Below, one piece after another: positions 7,183 through 16,249 of a DNA stretch of 64,000 bases. Below the pieces are notes generated by a model. The model was not told where the DNA came from and did no database searches. It saw only the letters and a list, made by a program, of their open reading frames with translations. The position numbers and the translations under genes were made by a program. The stretch comes from Streptomyces lunaelactis. GTDB lineage: Bacteria > Actinomycetota > Actinomycetes > Streptomycetales > Streptomycetaceae. Where the stretch lies: positions 7,254,001 to 7,318,000 of the forward strand of contig NZ_CP026304.1 in the NCBI RefSeq assembly GCF_003054555.1, read 5' to 3'. Each line of letters starts with the position of its first letter. Position 1 is the stretch's first letter.

Positions 7183-8186
7183 TCAGGTGACGCCGCCCTG
7201 GGCGTCGTACATCGCCTTGACCGCGTCATCGAAGTACGAGCTCCGATTCCAGCCGCCTGTGGCGAGCGTGCTCATCGCCCCGTTGACGGAGCCCAGGCCG
7301 TTGGCGTCGTTGAACTCTCGCAGCCACGGCCCGCCACTCGATCCGCCGCCGAAGTCACACTGCAGTTCAATGCGGCCGTCGCCGACCGCGCGGGTGGTGC
7401 CCTGGCAGGCCCACTGGAGCTGGCCGTTGTCGCGGTTGCCCGGGTAGCCCATCACGGTCATGGCCTGGGTGCGCGAGAAGTTCCAGCTCAGTCCGTGACC
7501 GCCGGTGACATTGACGATCTTGTTGCCGTTGAGCGGCCAGGTGGTCACCATCGCCACGTCCCGGCCGAGGTCACTGCTGCTGATCCAGGTGTTGAAGGTG
7601 CGGAACTGTTTGGCGGCGAAGGTGCCGAAGGGACGGACGCCGGAGCGGTAGCGCGGCGCGTAGGTCCAGTTGGTCATCCAAGTGCCGCCGCTACCCCCGT
7701 GCACGCAGTGCCCTGCGGTGATCAGCATCTGCTTCGAGCCGCTGTTGAGGGCACTGGCCGAGCAGGCGTAGTTGAGTCCGTTGCTGGGGTTGGTGAAAAA
7801 CACCTTGCCCACTGCTGCGGATTCGGTGACCAGGGGCCGGACCGTGCCCGGCCGTCCCTCGGCGGGCGGGGTCGATCCCGGCTGCCCGGTGGGTCCGGGC
7901 TTGCTCTGGGCGGCGCCCGGCGAAACGGCTGTCCGGTCGAGGGGGATGGCTTTTCTCATCCGCTCCGGCGTCCAGTAGCGGGCCAGCGCGGCGGCGGCGG
8001 CCGGCGAGTCGACCGGCGCACCGCCGGCGAGCCGCGGAGTGGGGCTGGCGGTGGTCGCGGCCCCGGCGGGGACGGCGGAGGGTCCGGGCACGGCGGGGTG
8101 GGTCCCGCCATTGCGGGTCCCGCCCCGGCCAATGCCAGCATGGCTGCAGTGGCCAGCGGTAGAAGTGCCTGTCTGAGACTGCGCAC
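7183..8186 (-). CDS. secreted trypsin-like serine protease, apparently frameshifted
   Basis: The mature domain has a S1/glutamyl-endopeptidase-like triad: LITAGHCVHG (His), SDLGRDVAMV (Asp) and FGGGSSGGPW (Ser). A typical signal peptide (VRSLRQALLPLATAAM, then an AxA site) starts at GTG 8186 behind a GGGGAG site, but in another frame. The two frames differ by one base and must join about 8080-8105, in a C-rich stretch. The continuous frame alternatively opens upstream at 8274 or 8198 but would lack a signal peptide. Either a one-base deletion inactivated the gene or the sequence has an error. A propeptide-like linker with RYWTPERM separates signal and catalytic domain. Confidence 0.7.
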
Positions 8187-8635
8187 GAGTGATACTCCCC
8201 ATGGTCGATTCGGACGCGCATTGCCGCAATTCGCCAGCCAATGCGCGGAGTTGAAGCGACCGTAGGTCTGGCAAGTGCCCCGGTGATAGTCCGAAATAAG
8301 TCGCTCCGCTATTCCCTTACCGTGCCGCGCATTTCGGTCAGTCCGGATCCACCGCTTGCTTGCCGAATACTTGTGTGCTGGGTGCCGACGAGTAGGCGGC
8401 GCGGGACAGCTCTCTGACCAGCCATTTGCTGACCAGCGGCTGCCCACCGCCATCGGTGAGGGCCCGGTGCGTCAGCCCTTTAAGATCTCTCGTTACGTTC
8501 ATGCATTAACCTGAACGCCGTCTATTCCAGAACGGCCCGTCGGGTTATGCCTCTTTGGGCCCCGCAACACAAACGTCACCGGCGAGCAACTTGACGGTCA
8601 CCAATTGATCGTCAGAGAGCCCACCGACCCACCCC
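8187..8635. other. intergenic region, no gene seen
   Basis: About 450 bases between the protease start and the 3' end of the acyl-CoA synthetase gene. The part next to the protease should hold its promoter. It is less GC-rich than its surroundings (for example 8480-8530). No coding frame with Streptomyces codon bias is visible. Confidence 0.4.
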
Positions 8636-10465
8636 TCAGCGCATGTAGAGCGCGTCGATGTCCGCCGCGTACGCGCCCGTGATCGCCCGGCGCTTGAGCT
8701 TCATCGTCGGTGTCATCAGACCGTCGTGCAGACTGAACTCGTTCGGCAGGATGCGGAACGCGCGGATGGACTCAGCCCTCGAAACCTGTGTGTTGGCCCG
8801 GGAGACGGCCCGTTGGATCTGCGCCCGCAGGTCCTCGTCGTCCGCCATCGCCGACATGTCCGACTGCGGCTTCCCCTTCAGCGCCTGCCAGTGGGCCAGC
8901 GCTTCGGGATCCACCGTGATGAGCGCCGCGATGTACGGCTGGTCGTCGCCCACCACCAGGCACTGCGAGATCAGCGGATGGTGGCGCAGCTCCTCTTCCA
9001 GGGGCAGCGGGGCCACGCTCTTGCCGCCGCTGGTGATGATGATGTCCTTCTTGCGCCCCGTGATGACGAGGTAGCCCTCGTCGTCGAGGTGGCCCATGTC
9101 GCCGGTGGCGAACCATCCGTCCCGCAGCACCGCTTCGGTGGCCTTGGGGTTGTTGAGGTAGCCGGCGAAGACAGTGTCGCCGCTTACCCACACCTCGCTG
9201 TCATCCGCGATGTGTACCGCGCAGCCGGGAATGGGCCGGCCCACCGTGCCGAATCTGACGGCTCCCGGTGGCTGAGCCGTGATCGCGCCTGCCGTCTCGG
9301 TGAGTCCGTAGCCGTCGTACACGGTGACGCCCGCGCCGGCGAAGAACAGCCCCACCTCCCTTCGGAGCGTCGAGCCGCCGGACACGGCGTTGCGTACCTG
9401 ACCGCCCAGTACGGCGCGCAACTTGCCGTAGACCAGGCGGTCGTATACGGCATGCAGGACCTTCAGCGACGGGCTCGGACCGTGACCCGAGCCGATGGAG
9501 TGCCGTTCCACGGACTCGGCATAGCGCACGGCGACGGCCGCGGCCTTGTCGAAGAGGCTCACGTGGCCCGCCTCCTCGGCGGTGCGGCGAGCCTTGTGGA
9601 AGATCTTCTCGAAGATGTACGGGACGGCGAAGAGGAACGTCGGCCGGAACGACGCCAGGGCGGGGAGCAGCGTCTCGGGCGTCAGATCGGGCTGGTGGCC
9701 GAGACGGACGCCGCCGCGCAGGCAGGCCAGCACGACCATCAGCCCGTAAATGTGGGCCACGGGCAGGAAGTTGAGGATCGACGGCTGCACACCGGGCTCG
9801 GCGATGATCCCGCCCCAGCCCTCGAGCAGGATGTCGCATTCGGCGGCCAGGTTGGCGTGGGTGATGAGGCAGCCCTTGGGTGTTCCCGTGGTGCCGGAGG
9901 TGTAGCCGATCGCGGCGATCTGGTCGGGCAGCACGGCGGCGCGGTGACGGTGGATCAGTTCGTCGTCCACGCCGAGGCCCTGGTTGATCAGGGACGCCAC
10001 ACAGTCCAGGTCCATCTGCCAGATCGCGAACAGCCGGGTCTCCGCGTCGGAGGCCGCCGCCACGGTCATCGCATGGTGCTCGTGCTCGACCACGATGGCC
10101 CGGACCTGGGCGTCGTACAGGATCCAGCGCACCTGCTCGATGGACGAGGTGGGGTAGACCGGAACGACCTCGGCGCCGACCGACCACAGGGCGTACGCCA
10201 GAACCGTCCACTCGTAGCGCGTACGGGACATCAGCGCGACCCGGTCGCCGAACCGGATGCCATTGGCGAGGAACCCCTTGGCCACGGCGATGACCTGGTC
10301 CCGGAACAGCTCCGCACTCACCGGCTCCCAGTCGTCCGGCCGAGTACCCGTCCGGCGGGAGAGCTGCACCAGGGAGGGATCGCGATCGGCCGTCTCGTAC
10401 ACCGAGTCGGCGAGTCCTCCCGACCACGGAGGTCCGGCACGGAACGGAGGACCGTTTCCTTGCAT
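8636..10465 (-). CDS. long-chain fatty acyl-CoA synthetase (AMP-dependent)
   Basis: The 609-residue protein belongs to the ANL adenylate-forming family. Visible motifs are the P-loop YTSGTTGTPKG (about residue 190), YGLTET, TGDMG and GRKKDIIITSGGK near the C-terminal hinge. It activates fatty acids as acyl-AMP and then acyl-CoA, in the cytoplasm or at the membrane. Length and motif spacing fit bacterial FadD15-like enzymes. ATG 10465 is chosen because GGGAGAGG lies just upstream and the earlier frame has no coding bias. It seems to be a single-gene unit. Confidence 0.9.
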   Translation of the reverse strand: MQGNGPPFRAGPPWSGGLADSVYETADRDPSLVQLSRRTGTRPDDWEPVSAELFRDQVIAVAKGFLANGIRFGDRVALMSRTRYEWTVLAYALWSVGAEVVPVYPTSSIEQVRWILYDAQVRAIVVEHEHHAMTVAAASDAETRLFAIWQMDLDCVASLINQGLGVDDELIHRHRAAVLPDQIAAIGYTSGTTGTPKGCLITHANLAAECDILLEGWGGIIAEPGVQPSILNFLPVAHIYGLMVVLACLRGGVRLGHQPDLTPETLLPALASFRPTFLFAVPYIFEKIFHKARRTAEEAGHVSLFDKAAAVAVRYAESVERHSIGSGHGPSPSLKVLHAVYDRLVYGKLRAVLGGQVRNAVSGGSTLRREVGLFFAGAGVTVYDGYGLTETAGAITAQPPGAVRFGTVGRPIPGCAVHIADDSEVWVSGDTVFAGYLNNPKATEAVLRDGWFATGDMGHLDDEGYLVITGRKKDIIITSGGKSVAPLPLEEELRHHPLISQCLVVGDDQPYIAALITVDPEALAHWQALKGKPQSDMSAMADDEDLRAQIQRAVSRANTQVSRAESIRAFRILPNEFSLHDGLMTPTMKLKRRAITGAYAADIDALYMR

Positions 10466-10834
10466 ATGGCCTCTCCCTTCCCCGTGTTGGGGGCGCCACG
10501 CTGTGTGCAACTCAGGGTGCGAAAGGTACATGCAGGGAGCAGTTGCTGCCTAGTTTTCGGACACATCCGAGGTCAGGCGGTACGTGCCGCCCACGGCGCC
10601 GAGGCAACAGTCGTGCCGTATACGCGCGGTGGCGTACGTACGGTTCGTGTACCCACTGGCGTGTGCCGGGTGCGAGTAGGGCCCATGCCGCCAGCGGCGG
10701 GTCGGCGTGTGGTGCCCGTACACCGACCCCCTGTACGGGTTCACGCTCTGGACAGTACGAGTAACCCCACGTGACGGTGGAGTCGTTGTACCTGTGCAAG
10801 GAGTGCGACAAGCGCGACAAGGGGGTCGCCGCCC
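10466..10834. promoter_or_regulatory. intergenic region with GTAC-centred repeats
   Basis: No gene is seen here. It holds many GTAC cores, including the inverted repeat CCCGTAC...GTACGGG at 10715-10739 with an 11-base spacer, about 100 bases before the XRE start. It should contain the divergent promoters for the acyl-CoA synthetase and the XRE gene. An operator role for the inverted repeat is inference. Confidence 0.35.
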
Positions 10835-11659
10835 ATGGCGAGCATCAGCAGTGCACCCGAACAGTCCGACAGCCTCAAGGCGTTCGGGGCGGCATTGAAA
10901 GTCTTCCGGGAACGGGCCTTACTGACGCAGGAGCAGCTCGCCGAGCGGTTGAACTACTCGATCGCTTCGGTCGCCTCGATCGAGCAGGGCCGGCGGATGC
11001 CGACCGCCCACTTCATCGAGAGGGCCGAGGAGTCCCTGGACTCGTTCGGAGTGCTACGGGCGGTGGCCCGGCATGTGTCGCGTCGGCCGGGCCTGGCCGC
11101 CTGGTTCCGGTTGTGGGCGCAGCTGGAGGCGACCGCGGTCAGCCTGTGCACGTACGAGTGCCGGGTGGTGCCCGGACTGCTGCAGACCGAGGCGTACGCA
11201 CGGGCCGTGATGCTCAACGTCCCCCCGCCGCCCACCGAGGAGGAGCTGGAGGAACGGATCACCGCGCGCATGGAGCGGCAGGAGCTGCTGACCCGCAGGC
11301 CGCCGATCGTGTTCAGCTTCATCGTCGACGAGTCGGTGCTGCTGCGGCACACCGGTGGCGAGGAGGTCACGCGGGAGCTCCTCGACCACCTCATCTCCCG
11401 CGCCGAGTTGTGGAACGTCGAGCTGCAGATCATGCCGCTGCGGCAGCCGCACCACGCCGGTTCGGACGGCCCGATGCAGCTTCTGGAGACTCCGGACAAC
11501 AGGTGGCTGGGCTACTCGGAGGGGCAGCAGACGGGACAGCTGATCACTGGTCCGAAAGACGTCAGCCTGATGCAGATGCGCTATGCCAAGATGCGCTCAC
11601 AGGCCCTGTCCCCGGCGGACTCGGCGGAGCTGTTGAAGCGGATGCGAGGAGCGCTATGA
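10835..11659 (+). CDS. WhiJ-like XRE regulator (HTH plus DUF5753)
   Basis: The 274-residue protein has an XRE helix-turn-helix at about residues 15-70 (LTQEQLAERLNY, SIEQGRRMP) and a DUF5753 domain with VPGLLQTEAYARAV, RQELL and LQIMPL. Codon 29 is TTA (10919-10921), so translation may depend on the bldA tRNA, as for many developmental regulators. The stop overlaps the DUF397 start as ATGA. This is the second of three such pairs in the window. Confidence 0.88.
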   Translation: MASISSAPEQSDSLKAFGAALKVFRERALLTQEQLAERLNYSIASVASIEQGRRMPTAHFIERAEESLDSFGVLRAVARHVSRRPGLAAWFRLWAQLEATAVSLCTYECRVVPGLLQTEAYARAVMLNVPPPPTEEELEERITARMERQELLTRRPPIVFSFIVDESVLLRHTGGEEVTRELLDHLISRAELWNVELQIMPLRQPHHAGSDGPMQLLETPDNRWLGYSEGQQTGQLITGPKDVSLMQMRYAKMRSQALSPADSAELLKRMRGAL

Positions 11660-11841
11660 GCACCACCGACGAGCTGAACTGGTTCAAGAGCAGCTACAGC
11701 GGTTCGCAGGGTGACAGTTGCGTGGAGGTCGCGTGCCGACCCGACGTCGTCCATGTCCGTGACTCCAAGGAGAAGGACGGGCCGCGCTTCTCCGTATCGC
11801 AGGCGGCTTGGGCGGATTTCATCGGATACGCCGCCCTTTGA
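11656..11841 (+). CDS. DUF397 small protein
   Basis: The 61-residue protein carries the DUF397 signature WFKSSYSG, a single Cys before VEVA, VHVRDSK and a W..F ending. It overlaps the XRE gene by four bases and is clearly its coupled partner. It converges with the CDP-alcohol transferase gene, with about 140 bases between them. Confidence 0.9.
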   Translation: MSTTDELNWFKSSYSGSQGDSCVEVACRPDVVHVRDSKEKDGPRFSVSQAAWADFIGYAAL

Positions 11842-11979
11842 TCTGCCCGAGCGGCTCGCGGCTCGCATGGTGAGAGGCTCGGGGCCCACACCGTGCGAGC
11901 CGAATTAGGGAGTTGCCCCGAACCCGGGCTGCCCGTCGCCAGTAGCAGTGTGGCGATGCGCTCGACGAAGGCGATCCGT

Positions 11980-12705
11980 TCAAGCCCGCTGATGGTCCCT
12001 GACCCGCCACAGCCACCTGATGTCGCGTCCGAAGGACCACATCAGGAGCATCAGCGCCGACAGGACCGTCGCGAACGCCGACAGCAGCGGAAGTATCCCC
12101 GCCCCCGCCACGAGCAGCACGATCCCCTGCAGCGCGGCCACCGTCTTACGTGCCGTGCTCGGCGGCAGGGCTCCGTTCAGCCACGGCAGTACCCGGGCCG
12201 CCGCGACGAAGGCGTACCGCATGGCGCCTATCAACAGCACCCAAGGGCCAAGCGACATGGCGACGTAAACGCTGAGCACCAATATGAGGAAGGCGTCGAC
12301 CTCCATGTCGAAGCGTGCCCCCAGCGCGGACGATGTGCCGGTGCGCCGGGCGACCTTGCCGTCGACCGCGTCGAGTATCAGCGCGACCGAGGTGAGCGCC
12401 ACCAGGACCGTGACCGGTGGCGGGCTCTCGAAGGAGTCCGCGACCAGCGCGGTCACACCTCCGACGAGCGTCGCGCGGGCCAGGGTGACGCGGTTGGCCG
12501 CTCCGAAGGGCTGCAGCCATGACCGGCGCAGGGCGCGTGTCAGCACCGCCCAGGTGGCGACCCCGAAGGCCAGACCCGTCAGCCAGCCCGCGGGCCCCAG
12601 ACCGATCGCCGTGCCGAGCAGGGCCAGCAGGAGGAGCTGCGCGCCCGCTCCCGCGGTCGTCTCGTGCCGCAGCAGCCTCATGTCGTACGTGTTGTTCAGG
12701 GCCAC
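11980..12705 (-). CDS. CDP-alcohol phosphatidyltransferase family protein
   Basis: An integral membrane protein of about 241 residues with the complete catalytic motif DG..AR........G...D...D (residues DGKVARR to FDMEVD, about 110-132). That motif binds the metal and the CDP-activated donor. Five or six hydrophobic helices are visible. The GTG at 12705 has an AAGGGG site; ATG 12738 would add 11 residues without a good site. It transfers a phosphatidyl or similar group to an alcohol such as inositol or glycerol phosphate; the acceptor is unknown. It diverges from the dehydrogenase that starts the pterin-like cluster and probably belongs to it. Confidence 0.8.
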   Translation of the reverse strand: MALNNTYDMRLLRHETTAGAGAQLLLLALLGTAIGLGPAGWLTGLAFGVATWAVLTRALRRSWLQPFGAANRVTLARATLVGGVTALVADSFESPPPVTVLVALTSVALILDAVDGKVARRTGTSSALGARFDMEVDAFLILVLSVYVAMSLGPWVLLIGAMRYAFVAAARVLPWLNGALPPSTARKTVAALQGIVLLVAGAGILPLLSAFATVLSALMLLMWSFGRDIRWLWRVRDHQRA

Positions 12706-12813
12706 CCTTGCCCCTTCCGGCTGCGTGACAGAGTCCATGGTGCCGCGTACCGTGGCCGCGGCTTCTTGAAGATCAGTACGTCAAACGTCGCCCGAATGTT
12801 CAGGAGTACGCAG

Positions 12814-13806
12814 ATGAAGCGCGTGGCACGGGCCTTCTGGCTCCGCTCTCCCGGCCACGGGGAGATCCGGGACCTCTCGCTGCCGGAGCCCGCCGACGAC
12901 GAGGTGCTCGTGCGCACGCTCTGTTCCGGTGTGAGCCGTGGAACGGAGACCCTCGTCTTCCGCGGCGGCGTACCGGAGAGCCAACACGGCGCGATGCGGG
13001 CGCCGTTCCAGGACGGCGACTTTCCCGGGCCGGTCAAGTACGGCTACCTCAACGTCGGCCTTGTCGAGGAAGGGCCACGACACCTGGTCGGCCGTACGGT
13101 CTTCTGCCTCTACCCGCACCAGACCCGGTACGTCGTCCCGGCGAGCGCCGTGACCCCCGTGCCGGACACCGTGCCCGCCGCGCGGGCCGTGCTGGCAGGA
13201 ACGGTGGAGACTGCCGTGAACGCCGTGTGGGACGCCGCACCACAGCTCGGCGACCGCATCGCCGTCGTCGGAGCGGGCATGGTCGGCGCCTGCGTCGCCG
13301 CTGTCCTCGCCAGGTTCCCCGCCGTCCGGGTCCAACTGGTCGACATGGACCCCGGGCGCGCCGCCGTCGCGAGGGCACTCGGCGTCGACTTCGCGCTCCC
13401 CGAGGACGCCGCGGGCGACTGCGATCTCGTCGTCCACGCCAGCGCCACCGAGGACGGACTCGCCCGCTCACTGGAACTTCTTGCCCCGGAGGGGACGGTT
13501 CTCGAACTGAGCTGGTACGGCGACCGGCGGATCAGCCTGCCGCTGGGGGAGGCCTTCCACTCCCGCCGCCTGGTCCTGCGCAGCAGCCAAGTGGGGATGG
13601 TGTCCCCCTCGCGGCGCTCCAGCCGGACCTTCGCCGACCGTCTCGCGCTCGCGCTCGACCTGCTCGCCGACCCCGCTTTCGACGCGCTGATCACCGGCGA
13701 ATGCGCCTTCGACGAGCTGCCCGAGGTCCTGCCACGGCTCGCCTCCGGGGAGCTCCCGGGCCTCTGCCACCGCGTGCTGTACGAAACAGCTGCTGATCCG
13801 GCCTGA
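12814..13806 (+). CDS. MDR-type (zinc-binding-like) dehydrogenase
   Basis: The 330-residue medium-chain dehydrogenase/reductase has an N-terminal GroES-like domain (SGVSRGTETLVFRGG) and a Rossmann domain with VVGAGMVGACVAA at about residue 150, followed by an acidic residue (VDMDP) typical of NAD use. The catalytic zinc ligands of classical alcohol dehydrogenases are not obvious: the usual GHE motif is absent and the structural-zinc Cys cluster is missing. CAGGAG at 12801 supports ATG 12814. It is the first gene of a run that leads into the PTPS-like, glycosyltransferase, methyltransferase and flippase genes. Substrate unknown. Confidence 0.8.
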   Translation: MKRVARAFWLRSPGHGEIRDLSLPEPADDEVLVRTLCSGVSRGTETLVFRGGVPESQHGAMRAPFQDGDFPGPVKYGYLNVGLVEEGPRHLVGRTVFCLYPHQTRYVVPASAVTPVPDTVPAARAVLAGTVETAVNAVWDAAPQLGDRIAVVGAGMVGACVAAVLARFPAVRVQLVDMDPGRAAVARALGVDFALPEDAAGDCDLVVHASATEDGLARSLELLAPEGTVLELSWYGDRRISLPLGEAFHSRRLVLRSSQVGMVSPSRRSSRTFADRLALALDLLADPAFDALITGECAFDELPEVLPRLASGELPGLCHRVLYETAADPA

Positions 13807-13869
13807 ACAAGGAGGTCAGGTCGGCCGTACTACAGGTCAGATGTACCGCCATACCTGGAGGGTCGTTCG

Positions 13870-14268
13870 TTGTTCAGCATCACCGTCCGTGATCACCTCA
13901 TGATCGCCCACAGCTTCCGCGGCGAGGTCTTCGGGCCCGCGCAGCGCCTGCACGGAGCGACCTTTCTCGTGGACGCCACGTTCCGCCGCCCCGAGCTGGA
14001 CGACGACAACATCGTCGTCGACATCGGTCTGGCCACCCAGGAACTCAACGCGGTGGTCGCCGCGCTGAACTACCGCAATCTCGACGACGAACCCGACTTC
14101 GCCGGCATCAACACCAGTACGGAATTCGTGGCCAAGGTGATCGCCGACCGCCTCGCCGACCGGGTGCACGCGGGGGCACTGGGCGAGGGCGCACGCGGCC
14201 TGACCGGCATCACGGTCACCCTGCACGAGTCCCACATCGCCTGGGCGAGTTACGAGCGCGGCCTATGA
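13870..14268 (+). CDS. QueD/6-pyruvoyltetrahydropterin synthase-like protein, catalytically altered
   Basis: The 132-residue protein has the T-fold of PTPS/QueD: an AHSF segment (His14), RLHGATF (His28), NIVVDIG, the central NYRNLDD segment, NTSTEF and a C-terminal HES motif. Two expected residues are missing. The catalytic Cys four residues before the HGH is Ala24, and the third zinc ligand (second His of HGH) is Ala30. The start is a TTG with GGAGGG upstream. It overlaps the glycosyltransferase start by four bases. It probably binds a pterin or pyrimidine-like compound, but not through the canonical QueD chemistry. Confidence 0.8.
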   Translation: MFSITVRDHLMIAHSFRGEVFGPAQRLHGATFLVDATFRRPELDDDNIVVDIGLATQELNAVVAALNYRNLDDEPDFAGINTSTEFVAKVIADRLADRVHAGALGEGARGLTGITVTLHESHIAWASYERGL

Positions 14269-15371
14269 ACCGTGCCCACGCCCGTGCGGTGCACTTCGTG
14301 ATGCCCGGTGGCGTCGACGACGCGGCCGCACCCAGCGGCGGCAACGTCTATGACCGGCGGGTGTGCCAGGACCTGCCCGGTGTCGGCTGGCACGTTCACG
14401 AACACGCCGTCGCGGGCACCTGGCCGCGGCCCGGAGCGGCCGCCCGCGCCGAACTGTCCCGCGTCCTGGCGGAGGCGGAGGACGGCGGTGTCGTCCTTCT
14501 CGACGGACTCGTCGCCTGCGCCGTTCCCGACATCGTCGCCCGGGAAGCCCAACGGCTGCGCCTGGCCGTCCTCGTACACCTGCCGCTCGGCGACGAGACA
14601 GGACTTGCGCCCGCCCGGGCGGCCGACCTGGACGCCCTGGAGCGCGAAACTCTGCGCGCCGTACCGGCGGTCGTGGCGACCAGCGACTGGGCGGCCCGCA
14701 GGCTCGTGGCCCACCACGGGCTCGCCTCCGGCCGGGTCCATGTCGCCGCCCCCGGTGCCGACATCGCGCCGTCGGCACCCGGCACCGACGGAGCCTCGCG
14801 GCTGCTGTGCGTCGCCTCCGTGACCCCGCGCAAGGGGCAGTACCGGCTGGTGAAGGCACTTGCGGCCGTCGCCGACCTGCCCTGGACCTGCGTCTGCGTC
14901 GGCGGCCTCGACCAGGACCCCGGCTACGTCGCCGGTCTCAGAGAGCTGATCGAGGAAGCCAGCCTGGGCGACCGGGTCCACCTCGTCGGACCACGGGCCG
15001 GTGCGGAGCTGGCGGCCGCCTACGCCGCCGCCGACCTCATGGTGCTCACCTCGTACGCCGAGACGTACGGCATGGCCGTGACCGAGGCCCTCGCCCATGG
15101 CATTCCCGTACTGGCGACAGCCGTCGGCGGACTCCCGGAGGCTCTCGGGCGCGCGCCCGACGGCAGCGTGCCGGGCCTGCTCGTACCGTCGGAGGACCCG
15201 GCGGCACTCCCCACGGCACTGCGTCGCTGGTTCCGCGAGCCCGCACTGCGCCACCGGCTGAAGGAGGCCGCACGCGAGCGGCGCACCGCGCTGGACGGGT
15301 GGGGGACGACTGCACGGAATCTGGCCGGTGCGTTGGAGCACCTCCGAAGCGAACCCCGGAGGGCCGCATGA
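14265..15371 (+). CDS. GT4-family glycosyltransferase
   Basis: The 368-residue GT-B enzyme has a C-terminal nucleotide-sugar-binding domain recognisable by [17 protein letters not shown] (about 185-200), a Gly-rich GPRAG, the E-x7-E motif region [17 protein letters not shown] and VGGLPE. This is the pattern of retaining glycosyltransferase family 4. It is coupled by ATGA overlaps to genes on both sides. In this cluster it would attach a sugar to the product of the pterin/pyrimidine enzymes or to a lipid carrier; which one cannot be told. Confidence 0.85.
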   Translation: MNRAHARAVHFVMPGGVDDAAAPSGGNVYDRRVCQDLPGVGWHVHEHAVAGTWPRPGAAARAELSRVLAEAEDGGVVLLDGLVACAVPDIVAREAQRLRLAVLVHLPLGDETGLAPARAADLDALERETLRAVPAVVATSDWAARRLVAHHGLASGRVHVAAPGADIAPSAPGTDGASRLLCVASVTPRKGQYRLVKALAAVADLPWTCVCVGGLDQDPGYVAGLRELIEEASLGDRVHLVGPRAGAELAAAYAAADLMVLTSYAETYGMAVTEALAHGIPVLATAVGGLPEALGRAPDGSVPGLLVPSEDPAALPTALRRWFREPALRHRLKEAARERRTALDGWGTTARNLAGALEHLRSEPRRAA

Positions 15372-16249
15372 ACACGACCGAAGTGCCTCATTACGCCCCC
15401 GAGTGGCTGGAGCTGCGGGAGGGTGCCGACGCGGCCGCCCGCGCCCCCGGACTCCTCGGGCCGCTCCAGCACTGGCTGGCCGGCCGGGAGCGCCCCGGCC
15501 CGCGGCTGGTGATCCACGATCTCGGCTGCGGCACCGGCTCCATGGGACGCTGGCTCGCACCCCGGCTGAACGGCCCGCAGCACTGGATCCTGCACGACCG
15601 CGATCCCGCTCTGCTCGACCTGGCAGCCGTGCGCACACCCCGTGCGGCGGGCGACGGCAGCCGCGTGACGGTCGCGACCCGGCGCGGTGACATCGCGCGT
15701 CTGACCGCGAAGACTCTGGCCGGCGCCTCGCTGTTGACGGCCTCCGCACTGCTGGACGTGCTCACCCGGGAGGAAGTGGACGGGCTCGCGGCGGCCTGCG
15801 AGGGGGCCGGCTGCCCCGCCCTGCTGGCGCTCTCCGTGGTGGGACGGGTCGAGCTGACACCGGCCGAACCGATGGATGCCGAGATCGTGTACGCGTTCAA
15901 CGCCCACCAGCGCCGCAGCGGTCTGCTCGGACCCGATGCGGTCACCGTGGCCACCGGGGCCTTCGCACGGCACGGGGCGACAGTACGCACCGACGCCAGC
16001 ACGTGGCGGCTCGGCCCCGATGAGTCGGCTCTGACGGTGGAGTGGCTGCGGGGCTGGGTCGGCGCGGCCTGCGAGCACCGCCCGGCCCTGGCGCGGCGCG
16101 CCGACACGTATCTGCTGCGCCGTCTGGCGCAGTGCGCGGCGGGCGAGTTGCGGGTGGTGGTGCACCACAGCGATCTGCTGGCACTGCCCCGGCAGACGGG
16201 CGGGCCCTCGTGGGCGGGCGGGCCCTCGTCGACGGGCGGGACATCATGA
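15368..16249 (+). CDS. class I SAM-dependent methyltransferase
   Basis: The 293-residue protein has a SAM-binding motif I, IHDLGCGTGSMG (about residues 48-59), then LHDRDP as the acidic loop binding the ribose, and GDIA and LLTASALLDVL as later motifs. The C-terminus ends in a repetitive Gly/Ser/Thr tail built from six-residue units (TGGPSW, AGGPSS, TGGTS), with matching DNA repeats at about 16195-16243. ATGA overlaps on both sides place it in one transcript with the glycosyltransferase and flippase genes. The methyl acceptor is unknown. Confidence 0.85.
   Translation: MNTTEVPHYAPEWLELREGADAAARAPGLLGPLQHWLAGRERPGPRLVIHDLGCGTGSMGRWLAPRLNGPQHWILHDRDPALLDLAAVRTPRAAGDGSRVTVATRRGDIARLTAKTLAGASLLTASALLDVLTREEVDGLAAACEGAGCPALLALSVVGRVELTPAEPMDAEIVYAFNAHQRRSGLLGPDAVTVATGAFARHGATVRTDASTWRLGPDESALTVEWLRGWVGAACEHRPALARRADTYLLRRLAQCAAGELRVVVHHSDLLALPRQTGGPSWAGGPSSTGGTS

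Noticed and set aside
8726..10774. Long plus-strand open frame opposite the acyl-CoA synthetase
   Set aside because: Rich in Arg, Gln, His and Val with no domain; the minus strand has a clear ANL enzyme with all motifs.
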